The translations under genes and the position numbers were made by a program. A stretch of 64,000 nucleotides of DNA. Origin: Drosophila miranda. Its lineage: Eukaryota; Arthropoda; Insecta; Diptera; Drosophilidae. Positions within the stretch are counted from its first letter, which is position 1, and each line of letters starts with the position of its first letter. Shown here one piece after another: positions 1 through 12,060 of this stretch. The DNA lies in assembly GCF_003369915.1 (NCBI RefSeq), contig NC_046673.1, positions 5,254,001 to 5,318,000 of the forward strand, written 5' to 3'. The notes beneath the pieces were generated by a model that saw only the letters and a list, made by a program, of their open reading frames with translations, was not told the DNA's origin and searched no databases.

Positions 1-1993
1 GGTTGAGGAGTGCCATTCCTTTGGTTTGAAATCTTTGGAGATTCCGAAGATGCCAGCAATATAAATAATTCGGGTGAAAATCGAACCCCCTAAATGGCCT
101 TTCGTGGATGTAAATGTAACCCACGAGAGAGCCGCACCACCGATTAACTGCACGACTAATAATATTGTTACGAATTTTCCTCGCCATGGAAGGGGTGCTC
201 ACCCATCCACTTACCCACTCATCCATCCATGCATCCATCCATCCATCCATCCATCCATCCATCCACCCAGCCACTCATTCAGACAGTCGGTCGGTCGGTC
301 GATAAGGCAGCTGTGTTTGCATATATGGGCTAGTGCTGTTAACCCTCTACTCGTATATGGACTCAGGTGCTTCCAGGGAGCGCTGAGCAGCGTGGTGACG
401 AGCCATTTCTGATCCTTGCACACTTTCCAGTCGTTTGCTTTTTTAATTTTTTTATTTTTCACTCATTCATTGGATCGAAATTGGGAATGAAAATGTGGCC
501 AGGATCTGGGCCTGGGCCTGGGTCTGCCTCTGGGGTTGGGGTTCTATTATAATCTTGACTAATAGTTTGTATGCGCTTCACACTTGAGGATTAACTCTGT
601 TGTTGCCCTCTGGCAAGGATGGTAGTCAATCGTTCCCTGGCCCGTCCTTTGTCTGTTGTTGTTTCGGGCCAAACATTTCTCACTCGTCCTGGCAATTTAT
701 GGCACGCACTTCCGCCTGGTTTTCGTCCCTTTTCGATTGCCCCTCTCCAACTCTTATGCCCATTCCCATTCTCAATCGGTCTTCCTCTTTTTTATTATAC
801 CTTTTTTTTGTTTGGCTACAAATTATAATTGCTGCCCGCTTGCCGTTTTTTTTTTTTTCGTTCTTTTTTCTGGTTGTTTGCTCTTTTTTTGGGAAACTTC
901 ACAGCTGTATGAAGGAGCGTCGAGGAGGAGTCGTTTTGATTATATTAAGTTATTAATTTGTTGAGTTGTCATGGAAGCATCGGGCCTCGGGCTTGGGTAA
1001 TGGGGTAATGGATGAGCATTAGCCGCTGGGCTTTGTTTAGTCAATGGTACGAATACGAATAGATGGAGCATGGGTCTGAGATTGTGGAATGGGAGAATGG
1101 GGTGTTTCCTGCCCGGTTTTCTGTTCTCCTTACTCGGATGAGATCTCTTTTCTCTTGCGACTTCTGATTCCCTGACATTGACATTTGTTCATTGACATAT
1201 TTGCTGGAGCCCTTGCGGTTGCATAGATCACACCCCACGAGAGGGGCAGCCACGCCCGGAGATAAATCACCGTTCACAAAAGCCTATCAAAAGTGGGCGG
1301 TCGTTTTGCAGTCACCCCATACAGTCCATAGAGAAAGAGGAACGGAAACCGGAAGAGCCTCGAACTGCCATCGATGTTTGAGGTTTGGCTTTTGTATGCC
1401 ATTGTCCCCGTACACATTCCGAGACATTCAAGGCACGGCACTCGTAAATGCCTTTTCATTAGCATCCCATCCCATTCCATTCGCTTCCATCCCATCCCAT
1501 TCAGGACGGGGACAGAACCATAGCCCGAAGGTCAGCAGTCAGCAGGAGATCGCACCGAGAACACGTCAGAGAGGAGACCAGGTAGAGAGGTAGAGATTCC
1601 CTGTCAATTCTCAGTGTCTCTGGTGCCTAATTGACATTATTAGCCCGGACCCATGCCCATGCCGAGGCAGGAGCAGGGGTAGGTTTTTGCCAGCCAAACA
1701 TCTGGCCCACCCCAAAGATCGACCACAGCCTCATGTCGGGTCTAATCCAATTGCTAGAGTTGACTCTCTCCCCTCCCCCCTTTCGAAAATTTCCCCGATC
1801 ATGCCGATCCGATCCGATCCGTTCCGATAAGGGTGGAATACCTGGTTAGGGGTGTTATGGGCTAGGTTAAGGGGTGTGCCAGGGCATTAATTTATTGGCA
1901 TTGCTGACAAATTCGTTGTCCATTGGCAGGGATCCTTTGTCTGCCATCTCGCTAAACACAATTCTCGTCTCTCTCCCATTCTCTCCCATGCAG
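1..1993 (+). other. Non-coding DNA upstream of the vnd last exon, probably vnd intron
   Basis: No convincing coding sequence. The stretch ends in a polypyrimidine-rich acceptor (ctctcccatgcag, AG at 1992-1993) feeding directly into the vnd reading frame, so it is most simply the distal part of a vnd intron. It contains a CATC microsatellite (about 219-265), a short GGTC run (about 285-300), T-rich tracts near 780-890 and a degenerate CATCC tract near 1467-1500. Regulatory content cannot be judged from sequence alone. Confidence 0.6.
219..265. repeat. (CATC)n tetranucleotide microsatellite
   Basis: About ten near-perfect CATC units, followed within 30 bp by a short (GGTC)n run. Either strand translates into spurious HPSI or WMDG peptide repeats, which are artefacts of the microsatellite. 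Confidence 0.9.
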
Positions 1994-2964
1994 GCACCCA
2001 GCAGCCGGCCAGTCCTGATAGCACCTCGCCGGTTACATCGGAGGTGTCCTACACCTACATCGGTTCCAATTGCCAAACCTCGCCCGCCCTCTCCGGCGAC
2101 TACAAGAGCTACAGTCGGTCGGCAGACAGTGATGCCCTGTCGGTGGGCGATGCCCTGCACACCATCCATGGCGGCGCTCCTTCTGGAGGACCCTCTGCGG
2201 CACATGCCCTACACAACAACAACAACAATAGCACCAGCAACAACAACAACCACAGCCTGAAGCACGACCCCATCAATGGGGGCGGAGGTGGAGGAGCGAG
2301 CAGCGGGCATGATGACAGCCTCAACGAGGATGGCATCGAGGAGGACATCGACGATGTGGACGATGCTGATGGCAGCGGTGGAGGCGGCAGTGGCGGCCTC
2401 AATAGCGACGGTCTGCCCAACAAGAAGCGGAAGCGCCGAGTACTCTTCACCAAGGCACAGACGTACGAACTGGAGCGACGATTTCGACAGCAGCGCTACC
2501 TGAGCGCCCCGGAGCGCGAGCACCTGGCCAGCCTCATCCGTCTGACGCCGACGCAGGTGAAGATCTGGTTCCAGAATCATCGCTACAAGACGAAGCGTGC
2601 CCAGAACGAAAAGGGATATGAGCACCCGGGCCTGCTCCATGGCCACGCCACCCACCCGCACCATCCGTCGGCCTTGCCCTCGCCAAGGCGCGTCGCCGTG
2701 CCCGTGCTTGTGCGCAATGGAAAGCCGTGCCTAGGTGACGGCTCCAAAATGGCGCCCGACTGCGTCTCGGTAAGCTCAGCCACGGCCACGGCCATGCAGA
2801 ATGCGGCTGCCGCCCACCACCTGGTGGCGTTGAATGGGGCCGCCTATCAGCATGCGGCTGCCGCTGCCGCCGCAGGACTCCATGCTCATGCCCATGCCCA
2901 CGCCCAGGCCCATGCCCACGTCCATCCACATGCGCACGCGCAGCGCGCCGCCTGGTGGCCCTAA
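1994..2964 (+). CDS. vnd: Ventral nervous system defective, NK2 homeodomain factor (3' coding exon, 5' partial)
   Basis: Vnd is the NK2/Nkx2-class homeodomain factor that specifies ventral columnar neuroblasts; it is nuclear and binds DNA. The exon starts after an AG acceptor at 1992-1993 with the last two bases of a split codon, then reads [21 protein letters not shown] onward for 322 residues to TAA. The homeodomain is at visible residues about 144-203 and has the NK2 signature in helix 3 ([13 protein letters not shown]; Gln50 and Tyr54). It is followed by the NK2-specific box ([13 protein letters not shown], about 2689-2730). Before the homeodomain are poly-Asn, a Gly-rich stretch and an acidic run ([12 protein letters not shown]). 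The C-terminus is poly-Ala and alternating His-Ala, ending in RAAWWP. The N-terminal exons, including the expected TN/EH1 repressor motif, lie to the left of the window. No frameshift is seen. Confidence 0.95.
2425..2604 (+). other. vnd: Homeobox (NK2 class, 60 codons)
   Basis: The 60-residue homeodomain runs from [12 protein letters not shown] to KTKRAQNE. Helix 3 carries WFQN with Tyr at position 54, the residue that defines NK2-class preference for CAAGTG-type sites. A basic KKRKRR cluster at its start can act as nuclear localisation signal and minor-groove arm. Confidence 0.95.
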
Positions 2965-4080
2965 TACTGCTAGATAGGGAGACGGCGTGGTATCGGGGGG
3001 CATGGACACTCGAATAGTCGACAAGGAAGCGGCAGCGGTAGCGCTGGAGTTTGAGCTGGAGCTGCAGCTGGAGCTGAAGCTGGGAATTCGAACAAAACTT
3101 TGGTGCAATAATGGAACATGACATTTTCACAGCCGGCTCGCCAGGCCCCCAAAGAATGCGAAAAAGCAACAGGGAACCGAATGGGAATGGGAAAGAGAAT
3201 GAAAAGGAGAAACAGCCAAAAACTAAATATGTGGACAAGGTAGAGCATAGTCAAAGTAGAAGCCTCTGTCTATCCTGTACATAAGTCAGACAAAGGAAGA
3301 AAATATATAAAACAAAACAAAAAAACTAAGAAATAGCTAGACGAGTTCTTAAAGCGGATATCATAAGTGTAAAATATAATAAGTCCCCAAAGCCCCGTGT
3401 AGCTTAAAAGCTCTTGGGCCCCCACTTAGTCATAGATTTTCTAAACCTCTACCTATAACCATTCCCAACCAATATTTACATAATTAAATAACCATATAAA
3501 CATACTTTTTTTTTTGCACTAAAGTTGATAATACTTATAAAACTAGAAGTAGAAAACCTTTTTTTTTGTTTGCCTAAGTCTTTAGAATAATAATAAATCC
3601 AATTCCCAATGGAAACCCTGTAAATATACTAAATGAATAACCTATAAACTGAGTAGGAGGTCTAATAAATATATGTATATCCCAGATCGCAATGCAAATA
3701 AATCATATGTCTGTACTATATAATACCTAAAGCATAATTAGTGTTCAATTTTTTTGTAGCAAGAATTTAAAGATATGTATGCATATGTACATTTATATAT
3801 TATATATAGGCACTTAGTCGTAACCGATATTTTTTTTCATATGCGTGTGAGTGTATAGCGAGTAATGGAAAAACTCTTTGAATTTATAGCGAGTAATGAG
3901 TTCATAAATGTTAGCAAGAACCCAGACAAAGACACATTGGAAAAAAACGAACACATCTATACGAACACGGACAGACACGGAGACCGGGACAAGTAAAATG
4001 TATTCGACACAGGAGCAAAGCGAAGCAACCAAAAAAGCTGCAACATACATTTTACAGATATAATAAAACTATTTACAACA
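2965..4080 (+). other. vnd: vnd 3' UTR, AT-rich with several poly(A) signals
   Basis: AT-rich sequence directly after the vnd stop has repeated AATAAA hexamers at about 3590, 3665, 3698 and 4060, suggesting alternative polyadenylation and a transcript tail of 0.6-1.1 kb. The exact end cannot be fixed by eye. No other gene is seen here. Confidence 0.6.
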
Positions 4081-4278
4081 ATTTAAACGATAAACTGTTA
4101 TATTTTATTGGATACTTATTTCGAATTTCAAGCGTGCATCGCTGGATGTGAAGTAACAAGTCCTTCAAGGGCTCAATCGTCAAAAATTCCCATTATTCCC
4201 ACTAAATCCAATGAAGCACTTCGAAGTGGGACATAGCTTCATTCAGAACACTTGGAAAACAGAACATATGTACATATA

Positions 4279-5296
4279 AAACGAGGTGGAACGTTGTGAG
4301 TTGCTGCGGACACCGCAACTCTACAGTTATACCCGATACTAAGTCAGTATGGCTCTCCTCCGGCAGACGCCGCTAATCTTAAACGACACGACAAAGAGTG
4401 CGTGCGAGAGAGACAGAAAATCTGTCTGAGCGTGACGTCGGGCGCTGCGTAGCCACTGAAAATTGATTTCTTGCTTTTGGCTACAAAAATGATCCGATCT
4501 GATCCAGATTCAGCAATCTGATAGATATGGTCATTATCTATGATTCTGCGTTTTTAGTTTTCTCGAATGTGCAATATTGTGGATGCAACAGATTTTCGTC
4601 CTTTGTGGGGGCGCAAGGGGGTGGGGCGAAATTCTGAGATATACGTTTTATAGTGAGATCTAACAGAAGTGCGGATACCAAATTTGGTTACTCTAGCCTT
4701 AATAGTCTCTGAGATTTGTGGATGCCCCAGATTTTCGTCCTTTGCGGGGGCGGAAGGGGGTGTGGCGAAATTTGGACACGAAACGGTCAAGGTCCGATAT
4801 CACAGGAGTGTGGATACCAAATTTGGTTGCTCTGAAATTGTTTTCTTGATTCTGGCTATAATAATTATACGATCTGGTTGAGATCTTACATTCTAAAACA
4901 TATAATCATCCTCTACGATTCTGCGTTTTTGGTTTTATCGTATCTTTAAAAATGTGGATGCCACAGATTTTCGTCCTTTGTGGGGGCGGAAGTGGACGGG
5001 GCGAAGTTTTGAAATATTTTTGTAGCAGTGACATATCACAGAAGTCTGGGTACAAAACATCGTTGCTCTAGCTCTTATAGTCTTTGAGCACTAGGCGCTA
5101 AAGGGGACGGACAGACGGACAGACGGACGGACGGACAGACGGACAGACAGACATGGCTCAATCGACTCGGCTATTGATGCTGATCAAGAATATATATACT
5201 TTATGGGGTCGGAAACGATTCCTTCTGGACGTTACACACATCCACTTTTACCACAAATCTAATATACCCCAATACTCATTTTGAGTATCGGGTATA
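4279..5296 (+). mobile_element. DINE-1/mini-me-like non-autonomous element, copy 1
   Basis: About 1.02 kb of sequence that recurs twice near 28.6-31.3 kb. It begins with acgaggtggaacgttgtgag and an early tatacccgatact motif. It ends with a (GGAC/AGAC)n block near 5106-5152, a tatatata stretch and a terminal hairpin (actcattttgagt) followed by cgggtata. The paired (GTCY)n and (TA)n blocks are described for mini-me/DINE-1 (Helentron-derived) elements of Drosophila; the family assignment is from that knowledge. It contains three copies of a core, gattttcgtcctttg plus a G-rich tail, near 4591, 4731 and 4966. It has no transposase, so it is non-autonomous. Confidence 0.8.
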
Positions 5297-8200
5297 ATAA
5301 ATTCAGAAAGTATTTAATTACCTGGTAAAAGTAAAAGAAATTCAAATCCCTGCCTGACGGCTGACAATCCTATCTTTATGGAAATTTTTAGGCAACCTTT
5401 AGAGCGTTCTGTGGGCGAAAATTCAAATTGAAGCTCCGATTATTATATATGCAGAACTCTGAGTTTGCACTTTCTGATACGGTACGAGTATACTGCATTC
5501 CGAAGTAAATACATATATATATATTATGTTACAGCGTGAAGGAGCTAAGTAATGGAATGGTGAAAATTGAACTCAAATGATCCACTTTGTGGGATCGTAA
5601 ATGCCTATACGTACACACACCGGTACTCCCATATCGTTGGGGCGAATAAACATGTTGGACACACCATAAATATGGTCTTGATTATGGTAGTTAGCTACCG
5701 TTCTGCGATTGGAACCGTAATCCATTAAGTTCAATTCTGTTGATTACGGCACCACAACAATATTCGTGGATAGCGACGGGCCGCAATAGAGCCTTTAAGC
5801 CCGATAAGCAGACGAGACCCGGGCAGAGCTGGGCAATCGGACTTTAAGCTATAATACTATCTGAAATACTCTGTCTGGTAGCTCCAATTCCGACCAAATT
5901 ATCAATCGATCATGGACGTTTCATCACTTCGAATTGTGTGTAGGGGTGGTAGTCAAAATGCCGACGGAAAATCAACTGGAAGATATAGTATTTTGTCCCA
6001 CTCCCCAAATCTCCCTCTATTTGTATCTCCCCCTGTGACACATTTGGCAAATAAAGAACTCGAAGTCAAGTAGATGGGCTGGAGTATCTCATAAAATAAA
6101 ATGAGTGCTATTCTAATAAACGACAAATTAAATTACTCATCAGTGGAATACTCGTACTTGACTTGACCATTCAGGGCGCTGGAGTGGAGCCACATGCTCA
6201 CCCACTCATCCATGTTTTCCTACCAGTCCATTCGATTCGATCGCACCCATTATGCGAGTAGTCGGAGAACATAAACAACAACACCAACAGATACAGCGGG
6301 CATAATAATGACATTTTAGCGGTATTAATAAATATCGAGTGCCTCTACCATGTACACAATACACTGCAGGAAGAACAGCAACGGCATATAGAGCAGCCTA
6401 AAGAGCGAGTACAAAAGTGCGAAATCGGTACACAGTTTTACACGGGCCATAAACTCAACAACTGCAACTGAAGTACCATAAATGTTGCCCCCTTATGTGT
6501 ACCTTGTATACTGGCATACTCGTATACTGTAGAATTATACCTCTACGATCGTTGGGATCGATCGTAATGGCTCTTTAATACATCTTGAGGGGAGTACTGA
6601 CCGGGCAAATCTGGTTATTGGTTAAGGAATTTTTACCTTGTTAATTAAAGCAAAACGCATTTCTGGGGATCGTCCCAGTAGATACATGTTACATTTATAT
6701 TACAAAACACTTATTGCTTCTGCATCGGATCTGTCAACGCATATTTCACCCCACCGACCCATTACCCACTAGGTAATAAAACATGTAGGTTTCTACAAAG
6801 AAACGCAAAACACTTGAACAATATCGGATGTAAATTTATTATTTTTAGACTTATTGAATCATATTAAAGCAGGTGTGTAGGTATGTTTAATAGGATGTGG
6901 ATGCAACCCCTAGTCTCGAAGGGGTCCCAGTACCATCTGCACTCTCGTCCATATTTTTCTGTTAAATAAATATATACAGATATAAATCGGATCAATGGTA
7001 TTTACATTTTACCTCTATTAATGGCTTGTATAAAAGTGTACGTGCTGGACTGGAACGTTTTCCGATCTTGCATTAGCCATTCTAATAATTGTACATTGTA
7101 ATTGATTCTTGGTTTGTGGACCCAGCACCTGCTGTCGTGCTGACTACAACGCTAATCAGGAATTAAGTATTTAATAGATTAATGTATTGTCTTAGATCTT
7201 ACCAATATCCTCCGTGAGCGACTTTCAATCTGTAACAGCGATTTCCTTTGTGTGTCAGTATATGATTCTTCTTCAACAAAATGCCTCGGTTCTACTGATC
7301 AATGTTTTTGATCAATATATGCCCTACTATTAATGTTCAGCTTCAGTGGCTTGGTTCTGGGAAAGGGTTTATTAATAGCGTTATGCTGAAAGATTGCACA
7401 GATGGAAAAATCTGTGGGCGAGGCTGATCGACACTTAGAAACCAATCAACTAAAATACAGAAAAGTCATTTTATTTGTATCTCCAAAGCGGTATGCACAA
7501 CTTGACCAAGGGTGACGTAGATAGCCCTGATCTGTTGAGCCGCATAAACTTCACAATGCCTATTGGATTTACTTGAAACTATATACCGTCGTTTAGGGTC
7601 TTATGCTCGGATTATAATTCCCTCTACCATATTATATCCACCACTAATTCCCGTCCTCTTATTAAATTACTAATACTCACATACCTTTCTCGTAATTAGT
7701 AATTGTAGTGGAATTTTGTATTTTGAGCGCATGTTTAGTTCTCCTAGTAATGTTTAGTTCTAAATTTCCGCGCATATTAACGCGTCGCGCGTCTTGCGGA
7801 AGCGCCCCTCGGTCGGTTTGGCGGGAGGAGGGCTGCGTTTTGCCTGGGATCCGCGCAAAACAGCCTTCTGCTAGTGTCATACGGGCCACTTGATGGTGCA
7901 GTAATTGCATCGCTTCTTGAAAGATGCAGTCATTGCATGTCAACCTCCAATCAATACCAAGGTTCACTTTACCTGATATTCATATTAGGCCGTCATTACT
8001 TGAAAAAAGGAAGGAGCAAGGAGTCCAGGTGAATTTCGTAGAAACTACACAAACAACAGAAACTCATCACGGAAATTCTTTGCAAATGATGACATTACTC
8101 CAGAAAAAGCTGGAGTTGATTGATTGAAAATTTGAGGAATAAGCCTCGAAACAGGCAGAGCTGTTATTAATTATCCTGGAAATGAGCTTAATGACACTCT

Positions 8201-11090
8201 TCATACAACGCGGGAAAATAGTGTATTTATAATTGAACATCTTCCATTGGAGAGATGTCAGAGGAAGCCCACCCAATTTGTGGCGCAGGAGGAGGACGAT
8301 TACCGTAAATGAACAAAATTAAGATGAATAAAATTAATAAATTACAATTTCAATATAATCGACTACCGCCTATAATCGTAACTGTCTGCATTGCATGTTG
8401 CTAGGCGGCTTGCGCTTACTATCTTGTTTCCCTCCAATTTTGTTGCGCCTGCACTGCCTGATCGCCAGCAAAAATAGATTATTTCTATGCTTCGCTCCTG
8501 TCCACAGAAAGACCATCTATTACCTTTCTAGTCGGTAATAGGTATTTCATATTTCTGATCTGACTAATAGGTAGCGAAAAAGAGCAGCATCGTCGACAAA
8601 CAGGGATGTTTTTTAATCTTTTCTATACGAATATCATCTCTGTTTTCCAAAGCTAAGAGTTTTATTTACTACGCTTTAGTAATAAAAGATACTAGAGTGA
8701 AGGACAGAAATGGCAAATGTTTAGAAGGAGACCCAATAATAAGTGTGTGTTGATGTTTGTGGTTGTTTGGTTGAGGCCAGCTTGTACTTTTGAAGTAAAA
8801 TTCTGCCATAAGTTTTTTAGCGTGTCTCACCAAGCTATCAGTAAGTTTAAGTCAAATGAGGATTACGGGTATTAGTAATGATAGTATTGCACTACACATC
8901 ACGACTAATCTTCTCTGGTCCAGTATCTGACCTCACTGCTTTAACCATAACAGCAGAAAACAGAGAATTGCACATTGAAAGTATATTTTGTCTAGATTTA
9001 GTGTTACTGAAAATGGCACTACTGAAGAGCCACAGTTCTTTGATTAATAGCACTGTGGAGACGGCTAGCCATTTTGTTTTGTATCATACTATCTCTTTCT
9101 TGCAGTTTAGATAGGACTTGAAGAAGGTGGTGTCGTAAGACCATTATTAATTCCACTGTGCTACCCATTCTCTTCACTAATCAGTTTATCTGTCATCCTC
9201 CTCTTTTTCTGTCTACAAACTAATTCTGGTAGGTGTGATCCGTGCAGATGGATCCCGAAGCGAACATCTTGGATCACAAGCAGCCGAATACAGTCTATTT
9301 CGGCGATATAATCTGAGATGAGCTTATATGAACTAATCGGAGATGATCCAAGTGGTATAATTTTCTGTATTAGTCTCGAAACCCAGCGTTCATTCGCAGT
9401 AACAGCTAGCAGTAATATTCAAAATTATTGGAGGTAAGCATACTCATTATTCACAGAACAGTCCTTTTATACTCCAATGCCAGACCCGGGTCGACTCGGG
9501 ATAGCCTGGGAAACAATCTCTGCCGCAATCTGCACTCCCTCGAGTGACTCCCCTAAATCAGAACGCGTAATTAACTTTGGCCTACAATCTGCTATATAAA
9601 TACATATACGTACATATCTACATATATACTATACATTCATGAACACTTGTGTACATACACATGTGCGTGTGTGTGCAGCCCCTGTCCAGATATTGGAAGC
9701 CACGAAAGGCCACTTATCGATTATTTTATTAATTGTAATCTCATTTATTTGCCCTACTCTGCGCTTTCTGTTCTGGGCTCTCTGCGTTTAATTTCTACGT
9801 TTATTTTGTGATAAATTTATTATTTGATCGGACCATATGTACACACACTTATGTATATGTCTACTCGTATACTTTAATCAATTTTTCATTACATACGACT
9901 GACTACGATGTTGTCTGTCTGTCTGTCTGTCTGTCTTTATCAATGCCAAATTTGAACGGACCCACTGCCAGTAGCGGACCCATTCGGAAAGCATCGCTGA
10001 TCAAGTGCTGTAAGTACTAGACACGATCGATTGGAGCTCCTCTGTCCCAAAGCTCCACATGTTGGAGTACTCGAGCACAAGTGCCGCTGCAGTAGGGCCT
10101 AGAGTTGGATGCGCGCGAGCTTATGTTTTCCTTGATCCCATTCGATCTTGCCTTGTTCCCATTTCACATTATTTTCCTCATCAGCGGCACATAAGCTTCA
10201 TAAATATGAAACTGAAAGTCATCATGATGTTAATTCTCAGTAGATGTCCGAGAACGACCTGTACGTATGCACGATGTACCTGTAACGGACTTGGAAGATT
10301 ATGTGGCAGAACCATCCAAACTATAGCCAACTATGGCATCAGTTTTTTGGGTACGGTTGAAATGTTATGCCAAATAGTATTTAGCTATTTTCTGCTAAAC
10401 AGAAAGGAGAATATTTTTGAGTTTATTGTAATAGTTTCGGGGCGTTATAAAGTGAAAATGAATTCAATTTTTCGCAACAAGTTGTGTAACCTTCTGTGTG
10501 TTTAAGAGCACTGAACAATTGGCATTCTTAATATGCAAAAATTATAGGCAGCCTTTCACCCTTCTACACGCCTCACAGCACAGCCATGTCTGTGGCAGTG
10601 TCTGAACAGACGAGCGAAAATACTTTCCATTTTTAAAACCCATGTCCCTTTAGTTTCCCCTTTGAGAAATGTAGGTGGTATTTTTGGTTTCCTCCTCCTC
10701 GTTAGCACTAAAAGTTCAACAGGTCCGGTTCGCAATCAGATATTTCTAAGTATTCAATTGCGAAGTATTAATTTTATTTATTGAATACTACATGCTTCAA
10801 TAATTGCATGGTCAAACTTAAGACGCGATTCTAAGCAATTTTTAAAATTTTGAACTTCAAAAGTAATTCTTCCCAATTTCCTTAATACACACTTAAACCG
10901 CATTAAGGCTGTTATCGATTGCGATATTGCTGATCTATTCGCTTAAAACTGTTCAAGCTGTCTCTAAAGCTCGGTGATTTTCCCATCCTCTGGAAAGAAT
11001 CGGATGGGCTCCAAATCGGATGTGTCGAATTTCCATGGTATTTCCAATTTATCCGCCATCCTAAACTTCTAGAAAAAAACATTTCTTCTC
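5297..11090. other. Gene-free interval, unassigned
   Basis: No open frame here looks like protein. The base composition is near-neutral to AT-rich, with scattered short open frames of at most 148 codons and no domains. A (TGTC)n microsatellite lies at about 9909-9937. Short GC-rich patches (about 7770-7860 and 12540-12620 beyond it) could be old transposon debris or regulatory DNA. Distance to vnd makes enhancer content plausible but unproven. Confidence 0.4.
9909..9938. repeat. (TGTC)n microsatellite
   Basis: About seven uninterrupted TGTC units. It shares its motif with the GTCY block of the DINE/mini-me-like elements but lacks their flanks, so it is either an independent microsatellite or the last trace of such an element. 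Confidence 0.85.
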
Positions 11091-11099
11091 AGCACCAAC

Positions 11100-12060
11100 A
11101 CATTTTTAGTTCCTTGTTTTGGGAATCCCACCACGTATCCCACCACAGTTTTCCAGCTTTGCAGCTGCTGGATTCCTAAAACAGCGTCAAACTGATGTAG
11201 TTTATAGCAAATTATAATCTTCTTATCCATAAGCTATCTTTTCTTGGATTTCCGACTAAACTATTCTCTGGACTAACGCCTATATTTGCAGTCGGTCTCA
11301 GCGTGTTTGTCTCTCTCTCAACATATCTCTCTTAACATATTTTTGTAGCGTCTGGAGTACCTGAAGGTAGCCATATTGGACCTAGCCTGTTTCCTAATGC
11401 ATGCTGATGATGAACAGCTAGAGCACCCGAGACCCCACTATTTCTTCTATCTGATCTTGACGCTCTCAATAATTGGGATTTAATAAACATTCTTCCTCTT
11501 AACTTTGCTAAATCTAATGTTATAGGTTTTCACCGCAGCAACGCTTACCTTTTTGACTCTAATCGATAACCTTTTCTTAAAATGTCTGTATAAAGTTAAT
11601 GACTTTGGCATTATCCTCATAACTAATGTATGCAATATATCTGCAATTTCGAAAAAAGGCAAGGGATCCTTGGTCCTTGGTTTTATTAAAAGATCTAAGG
11701 AATTTACCGTTCCATATACCTTATTTTCAGGCCCATTTTAGAATATGCTTCATGCTTCTTACTACCTAAAATTTCAAGCTATGCTGGAGTCCAAACAATT
11801 TCTTATCTTTGCCCTCCGTTGACTTAATTGGGGCTCTTCTTATGAAAGTACACTGCGTCTTATTACCATCCACACCCTTAAAAGCCGAACCATTTGCCAG
11901 TCTTTTGAAGTCTTTACTCTTTGGCAAGGTAGAATCCGGGGCCCACATCAGTCTTATTAGTTTTCTGTCCCGTACCGCCCGATTAGGCATTACTTTCCAT
12001 GACTTTAACTCTGTCATTTTAACTACTCTGAACATGTATTTTTTCGTAATACATTTCTCT
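11100..12060 (+). pseudogene. Decayed non-LTR retrotransposon reverse transcriptase fragment
   Basis: At 11348-11390 the plus strand reads SGVPEGSHIGPSLF, close to the SGVPQGSHLGPLLF motif preceding the catalytic YADD box in jockey-like LINE reverse transcriptases. Downstream, in shifting frames, come matches to the C-terminal RT region: a DFGII stretch, then LGFIKRSKEF, then PILEYASC (about 11560-11760), and near 11925-12030 a stretch like the C-terminal tail. Many stops and frameshifts and no YADD core mean it is dead. The family is identified only to jockey-like non-LTR level; true ends are not visible. Confidence 0.65.

Noticed and set aside
74..462. Overlapping open frames rich in HPSIHPS or WMDGWMDG
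   Set aside because: They are translations of the (CATC)n microsatellite on either strand.
2109..3238. Open frames of 110-234 codons on the minus strand over the vnd exon
   Set aside because: Antisense shadows of the homeobox exon and its repeats; no domains.
4554..4881. Open frames reading SCPNFATPPSAPAKDEN in the repeat, also seen near 29109-29406
   Set aside because: They lie in non-coding mini-me/DINE-like repeats and recur with the repeat; no sign of a protein family.
5106..5152. Short regularly repeated gacggacaga units that resemble a CRISPR-like or satellite array
   Set aside because: It is the GTCY microsatellite block belonging to the interspersed element, with no spacers.
10059..10505. 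148-codon open frame
   Set aside because: Cysteine and Ile-rich random-looking sequence without homology I recognise, no splice-linked exons, in gene-free DNA.
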